Shown here one piece after another: positions 7,528 through 11,708 of a DNA stretch of 11,708 nucleotides (its first letter is position 1; each line of letters opens with the position of its first letter). A program made the translations under genes and the position numbers. The stretch is from NCBI GenBank assembly GCA_027068615.1, contig JAMOQV010000026.1:1-11708 (forward strand), given 5' to 3'. Below the pieces are notes generated by a model, which ran no database searches, was not told the origin of the DNA, and was given only the letters and a program-made list of their open reading frames with translations. This DNA is from Helicobacteraceae bacterium. GTDB taxonomy: Bacteria > Campylobacterota > Campylobacteria > Campylobacterales > Sulfurimonadaceae.

Positions 7528-8218
7528 CTTTTACCCTTAAACTAACTTCATACATAAACTGTTGCAATGGTAACATATCTTCATAGATTTTATAAAGTGT
7601 ATCTATAAGTTTTTCGCCATCTTCTATAAGTTGTGGTTCTAAAAGCTTATAAGTTGCCATACCTTTATATAAAAAAAGATGGATATTTGTCATATTTTGA
7701 GTTACACCTCGTGGAAATCTTTTATACCCCTTATCTATAACACTATAACCCTTTTTCATCAAAGAGTGAAGAAGATTATTTAACTCTTCCCTTTTATAGG
7801 CATCTTTTATATACTCTCTATAAGCATCAAGCATAGGTTTTTCAAACCATCTAACACCAACACTCACAAAAAGTTCATCAGGGGAAAAATGTAGATAAAA
7901 AGAGGAACTTTGTAGTCGTTTACCACCACCTTGCCAAAATATAATACCGATACGATGTTTAAGTGGTAGTTTATTTGCACCCATTCTACGAGTATCTCTA
8001 TAGATGCGAAAAAGTGACTTATTTATCTTTGGTTCAAAGTTTATTGTGGGTTCTAATGCTTGTAGATGTTCCCCCATCTCTTGCACAAAAGCACGAGATG
8101 GATTTAAGATTAACTCTTCATATTCAAGCTTATGAAGTTCAAACCATTCTTTGTTGTTGTTTTGTCGGATAGATTCTAAAAATGGTAATGTTTTTTTTGA
8201 AAAACCATTAAACTCCAT
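7520..8218 (-). CDS. DUF2461 family protein of unknown function
   Basis: This 232-residue protein matches the DUF2461/TIGR02453 family, for which I know no established function. Family hallmarks visible are the N-terminal FLESIRQNNNKEWF (13-26), the basic block LFRIYRDTRR (69-78), KHRIGIIFW (87-95) and the strand-rich FYLHFSPDELFVSVGVRW (107-124). It has no signal peptide or membrane segment and is probably cytoplasmic. Length is normal for the family. Its ATG shares one base with the ccsBA stop (TAATG), with a GGA-type ribosome binding site in the last ccsBA codons, and its own end overlaps the hemH start by 8 bases. It is thus wedged between two heme genes and very likely translated with them. 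A heme-related role is only a guess from position, because members of this family also occur in genomes and contexts without such a link. Confidence 0.9.
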   Translation of the reverse strand: MEFNGFSKKTLPFLESIRQNNNKEWFELHKLEYEELILNPSRAFVQEMGEHLQALEPTINFEPKINKSLFRIYRDTRRMGANKLPLKHRIGIIFWQGGGKRLQSSSFYLHFSPDELFVSVGVRWFEKPMLDAYREYIKDAYKREELNNLLHSLMKKGYSVIDKGYKRFPRGVTQNMTNIHLFLYKGMATYKLLEPQLIEDGEKLIDTLYKIYEDMLPLQQFMYEVSLRVKDE

Positions 8219-11200
8219 TATCTATCCACTAAATGTCTATTTCTATATGCTATAGCTATGATTAAAAATATAATCCCATAACTAATAGGTACAAAATCAG
8301 GAATAGGCACTGGATCACCTTTTGCATAAGAGTGAAGTCCAGCAAGATAGTAATTTACCCCAAAGTAAGTCATAATAACCGAAGTATATGACAGAAGTGA
8401 AACTACTGCATAATTAAACTCATTGTAAATAGATTTAATAAATCTAATATGAACAACAACAGTATAAACAAGGATAGTTACTAAAGCCCAAGTCTCTTTA
8501 GGGTCCCAACCCCAATATCTACCCCAAGACTCATTTGCCCAAACACCACCTAAGAAGTTACCAACTGTTAAAAGTGCAAGACCAGCCATCAAACTCATCT
8601 CATTTATAGCATTTAACTCTCTTATAGAGTGAGATAATCTTACTTCATTGTTTTTATTTTTAAATATAAACAGTCCAATAGTTATAAAACCTAACAATGC
8701 TCCAAGACCTAAAAAACCATAACTAGCTGTTATAACAGCAACATGGATACTAAGCCAATAAGAGTTTAAAACTGGTACAAGATTTGTAACTTGTGGATTC
8801 ATCCAATTTAAATGAGCTACAAAAAGGATAAGCCCAGTTAAGATAGAAGTAGATGCCATAGTCATAGATGAGCGTCTTGAAAATATAAATCCAGCTAGAA
8901 CAGTTGCCCAACCGATATATATCATAGACTCATAACCATTTGACCATGGTGCATGACCAGATATAAACCAACGAAGTGCCAAACCAACAGTATGAGCTAT
9001 AAAGAAAACAACTAAAAGCCCTAATGTAGTTTTAGATAATAACTCTATATTTAATTTAGGTTTTAATACTTTTATAAAACTAAATATTAAAAGTACAAAT
9101 CCTATCAAGAAGTATAAAGGATACAATGTTTCAAAGATTTTTGCTTTATTATAAAATAACTCTGCTTGTATCTTAGCTTCATCTGGATATACACTAGCCC
9201 CATAAAACTTTTGATACTCTTTTATCTTAGATAGTGCTTTATCAGCCTTTGACCAATCCCCACTACTCAAAGCATTATCTACAGATGTAAAATACTCAAC
9301 AGCTATATCTCTTATCTTTTGAGATTCATCTGATGGAAATGTTTTAAGTGCTTCTAGTGTAGCAAACCATTTGTTGTTTATATCATTTTTCTTTGGCCAA
9401 AACTTTAAAACTGAACCTGTATAAACCATATAAGCTATATTTACTCTCTCATCAACCTTTAAAACTGATTTATCAAACATATCTCTATGTTTTGGGGCTT
9501 TTCTACTTGCCTGTTCAACTGCATCTATAAGTTTATAACCTCTCATATTTTGAAAATCCTCAAAAAACTGAGAAAAAGAAACATATTTTGCATCTTTACT
9601 AACACCTAGAAGTTTATTTACCTCTTTATTTTTAGTGCGAATCATCTTTACATCTCTATATATATCTGGTTTCATCATCATACCAAGTACAACTTGATTA
9701 GCATCCAATGTTTTACCAGCTATCTCTATAGAACTACCTCTATATAACTTAGCAAGTATCTCTAAAGATAAAGTATCTACTGGTTTCATCCTACCGCTTG
9801 TATCTTGAACTATTAATTTTGAAAACTTAGAAGCATGTTCTTTGTCAAATTTTGTCAAAAGTGTAATATCTTGAGAAAAAGATGGTGTAGAACTAAACAA
9901 TACACCAACAAGTATCAATGAAGCTAAACTTGCCTCTTTCGCTTTTTTTGCTTTTTTACTAAGTTTTTCAAATCTATTTCCTTTAGAAAATAAAGACCAA
10001 AACATACCTATAGCAAGAAGTATATAACCTATATATGTTGGTAATGTACCAGGGTCGTGATTTACAGATAATATAGTGCCTTTTTCATCCATATCATAAG
10101 ATGATTGGAAAAATCTATACCCACGATGTTCTAAAATATTGTTCATAAAAATCCTATATGGCATCTTAACACCCTCTTCTCTATCTACCAATACAACTTC
10201 ACTAGCATAAGAAGCTGGACTCATAGAACCAGGGTATCTATCTAGTTGAAAATCTTTAAGATATATACTAAATGGAAGCTTTATAATCTCAGCACCATAA
10301 AATAAAGACAGATTAACACCATTTAACTCTACATGATACTCCTTAGCTACAACTCCATGTTGTCCAAATACTAAGATATCTTTGTTTAAGTTATCTACTT
10401 TAACATTAAATCTTAAAGCATCCTCTCCTGGTCTTTGAGCAGAAGCTTTTGGGTCTGATATAACTTTTTTAACTGCTTTTTTAAAGAATTTACGAAGTGC
10501 AAAATTACTTCCATTTAAACTAAAAAGTGTTCTAGTTGTAAATACTTCATCTTTTTTAGGTATTAACTTTCCACTTTTTTTTGTATCCATATATAAATAC
10601 TCTAAGGGCATATTATGGTTTATAAAAAGTTTGTTGTCTTTTACATATATAGATATAACAGGTTTACTAAACTCTTTACCTGAGTTAAAATCCAATACAA
10701 AACTGTCCGATTTATAAAAGTTACCCTCTTGCAACACAACTGCTTTACCTTTCGAACCTGATGTAACCATCATTTGAACTATAGGTTTACCAACTTTTTC
10801 ATCCTCAACAATAGCCTCTATAGCATCTGGGATATACTCTATAAGCTTAACTTCTACATTTTTACCATCTAAAGATAAAGATGTATCAAGAGTATTTAAA
10901 GTTCTTTTTGAAAGATATACTTTTTGTTTTGATTGTTCAGTTTTGTCTGCACTTTTTGCAACAACTTTAAAGTAAGTATCTGAAGATACCATAGTAGAGC
11001 TACTATCACCTTCACGAATATGCATAGTACCCTCAAAACCTATATAACGAGTTATACCTGCACCAAGTAAAATAACAAGAAATGCTATATGAAATATAAA
11101 AATAGGTGCTTTTTTCTGTGTGTACATTTTGTACTTGAAAATATTTAAAATAAGATTAACAGTCAATAAAAAAAGTAATACTGTAAACCAATCTGCATTA

Positions 11201-11334
11201 TAAATATCTGCCTTAGCCGTCATCGTTCCATAATCATTTTCGATAATCGTTGCATAACCAACAGAAAAAGCGAAAATGAGCATAAGAACTGCCATAGTCT
11301 TCATTGAACTAAAAAGATTCAAGAGAGTTTTCAT
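8218..11334 (-). CDS. ccsBA: CcsBA, fused System II cytochrome c synthase and heme exporter
   Basis: CcsBA moves heme across the inner membrane and attaches it to CXXCH motifs of apocytochromes c in the periplasm. The 1038-residue protein is a CcsB (ResB)-CcsA (ResC) fusion. In order: three membrane segments (about 13-31, 49-66, 77-95), a large periplasmic ResB domain (96-433), a membrane segment (434-450), a Lys-rich cytoplasmic loop, another hydrophobic segment (468-484), a second periplasmic region (485-738), then the multi-span CcsA part. The WWD heme-handling motif is at about 937-946 (WGRYWGWDPK). By comparison with Helicobacter hepaticus CcsBA, His82 and His962 match the transmembrane heme ligands, and His864 and His1001 the periplasmic ones; all four are present. 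His794 in SGHAPWSN is also conserved in CcsA. ATG at 11334-11332 has AAGGA 9 bases upstream. It is the first gene of the run with DUF2461, hemH, sbcD and sbcC. Confidence 0.96.
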   Translation of the reverse strand: MKTLLNLFSSMKTMAVLMLIFAFSVGYATIIENDYGTMTAKADIYNADWFTVLLFLLTVNLILNIFKYKMYTQKKAPIFIFHIAFLVILLGAGITRYIGFEGTMHIREGDSSSTMVSSDTYFKVVAKSADKTEQSKQKVYLSKRTLNTLDTSLSLDGKNVEVKLIEYIPDAIEAIVEDEKVGKPIVQMMVTSGSKGKAVVLQEGNFYKSDSFVLDFNSGKEFSKPVISIYVKDNKLFINHNMPLEYLYMDTKKSGKLIPKKDEVFTTRTLFSLNGSNFALRKFFKKAVKKVISDPKASAQRPGEDALRFNVKVDNLNKDILVFGQHGVVAKEYHVELNGVNLSLFYGAEIIKLPFSIYLKDFQLDRYPGSMSPASYASEVVLVDREEGVKMPYRIFMNNILEHRGYRFFQSSYDMDEKGTILSVNHDPGTLPTYIGYILLAIGMFWSLFSKGNRFEKLSKKAKKAKEASLASLILVGVLFSSTPSFSQDITLLTKFDKEHASKFSKLIVQDTSGRMKPVDTLSLEILAKLYRGSSIEIAGKTLDANQVVLGMMMKPDIYRDVKMIRTKNKEVNKLLGVSKDAKYVSFSQFFEDFQNMRGYKLIDAVEQASRKAPKHRDMFDKSVLKVDERVNIAYMVYTGSVLKFWPKKNDINNKWFATLEALKTFPSDESQKIRDIAVEYFTSVDNALSSGDWSKADKALSKIKEYQKFYGASVYPDEAKIQAELFYNKAKIFETLYPLYFLIGFVLLIFSFIKVLKPKLNIELLSKTTLGLLVVFFIAHTVGLALRWFISGHAPWSNGYESMIYIGWATVLAGFIFSRRSSMTMASTSILTGLILFVAHLNWMNPQVTNLVPVLNSYWLSIHVAVITASYGFLGLGALLGFITIGLFIFKNKNNEVRLSHSIRELNAINEMSLMAGLALLTVGNFLGGVWANESWGRYWGWDPKETWALVTILVYTVVVHIRFIKSIYNEFNYAVVSLLSYTSVIMTYFGVNYYLAGLHSYAKGDPVPIPDFVPISYGIIFLIIAIAYRNRHLVDR

Positions 11335-11367
11335 ATTGTAAATTCCTTAATTTAAAAAAGAAATTCT

Positions 11368-11373
11368 ATTATA
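11368..11373 (-). promoter_or_regulatory. Predicted sigma-70 type -10 box for the ccsBA-hemH-sbcDC run
   Basis: A perfect TATAAT on the minus strand (11373-11368) lies in the 68-base gap between the stop of the DUF2249-like gene (11405-11403) and the ccsBA ATG (11334). T-rich DNA precedes it and no firm -35 box is seen. Initiation would be near 11361, giving a leader under 30 bases with AAGGA at 11348-11344. I saw no clear operator or riboswitch in the gap. Confidence 0.5.
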
Positions 11374-11402
11374 ACTAAAACAACACAAAGTTAAGGATAG
11401 AT

Positions 11403-11690
11403 CTAATCATTTTTTTTAAAGGTGATTTTAAAATCACCATTTTCAAGTTCGATAGCTTCATGGTGGAAAGACTTCCCTATCCTCTCATATAATGGAACTG
11501 GTTCATGAAAAAATATCCCCACTAGTCTGTCATTTTCATTTTTCAATAACTTAAGTCCGTGTATTGTATTTACCATTGGTTCTGGTGGACTACATTTAGT
11601 TGCATTAAACTCATAAAATACTAAACCATCAACCTCATACTTATAAAAGTCTAATGTTGTCATCGGTACATCTACTAATTCTTTTGTCAT
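11403..11690 (-). CDS. Small DUF2249-like protein
   Basis: This 95-residue protein has a spread of residues typical of DUF2249 (COG4309) domains: a PPEPM turn (36-40), a hydrophobic strand ending in the HEPVPLYERIG block (about 63-73), and a C-terminal strand pair GDFKITF. These domains have a TusA-like alpha/beta fold and often sit beside hemerythrin-like or nitrogen-oxide-related genes, but their biochemical role is not well defined. The Cys33 here is not in the CPxP context needed for a TusA-type sulfur carrier. There is no signal peptide or membrane segment. ATG at 11690-11688 is supported by AAGGA 9 bases upstream; Met10 is a possible but less supported start. The next gene, ccsBA, starts 68 bases downstream behind its own predicted promoter, so the two may or may not be co-transcribed. 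Recognition is by motif pattern only. Confidence 0.72.
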   Translation of the reverse strand: MTKELVDVPMTTLDFYKYEVDGLVFYEFNATKCSPPEPMVNTIHGLKLLKNENDRLVGIFFHEPVPLYERIGKSFHHEAIELENGDFKITFKKND

Positions 11691-11708
11691 ATAAAAATAT
11701 CCTTATAA

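Noticed and set aside
7963..8172. 69-codon open frame on the plus strand
   Set aside because: Antisense to the conserved N-terminal half of the DUF2461 gene, which is clearly the coding strand.
11372..11393. Possible terminator after the DUF2249-like gene (TAACT/AGTTA on the minus strand)
   Set aside because: The stem is only 5 base pairs with a 12-base loop, is AT-rich, lacks a following T run and overlaps the predicted -10 box.
11335..11402. Fur-box or heme-responsive operator before ccsBA
   Set aside because: Imperfect AATTT/AAATT symmetry is present, but it is expected by chance in such AT-rich DNA and I cannot match it to a defined operator.

Overview
The window looks like a core chromosomal segment of a low-GC member of Campylobacterota (the former Epsilonproteobacteria), most like a Sulfurimonas/Arcobacter-type organism. 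Three things point there. Cytochrome c maturation uses a single fused CcsB-CcsA protein. The coding strand is very AT-rich and the ribosome binding sites are regular AAGGA-type. The two best promoter candidates have a clear TATAAT -10 box with T-rich DNA and no convincing -35 box upstream. Genus is an inference, not a reading.

All genes lie on the minus strand, so transcription runs from right to left and there is no gene-free stretch longer than about 80 bases. Reading in that direction: a 95-residue DUF2249-like protein (11403-11690); a 68-base gap with a promoter; then a tightly packed five-gene run: ccsBA (8218-11334), a DUF2461 protein (7520-8218), hemH ferrochelatase (6574-7527), sbcD (5384-6568) and sbcC (1863-5384). 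An 81-base gap follows, with a second promoter and a small hairpin. Then comes a three-gene run: a YccU-like CoA-binding protein (1356-1781), ilvA threonine ammonia-lyase starting at TTG (134-1342), and the first 44 codons of a possible WD40-like protein that runs off the left edge.

Functionally, the first run joins the last step of heme b synthesis (HemH) and heme export/attachment to apocytochromes c (CcsBA) with an uncharacterised DUF2461 protein between them, followed by the SbcCD (Mre11-Rad50 type) nuclease. Junctions are 1-base TAATG overlaps, an 8-base overlap and a 5-base gap, so co-transcription and translational coupling are likely. The second run carries amino-acid metabolism (threonine to 2-oxobutanoate, for isoleucine synthesis) and a predicted CoA-binding protein.

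I found no mobile element, CRISPR array, RNA gene, phage gene or defence island. The most open questions are the role of the DUF2461 protein between two heme genes, the roughly 250-residue periplasmic segment inside CcsBA, and the DUF2249-like protein upstream. I do not see a convincing new multi-gene system here.
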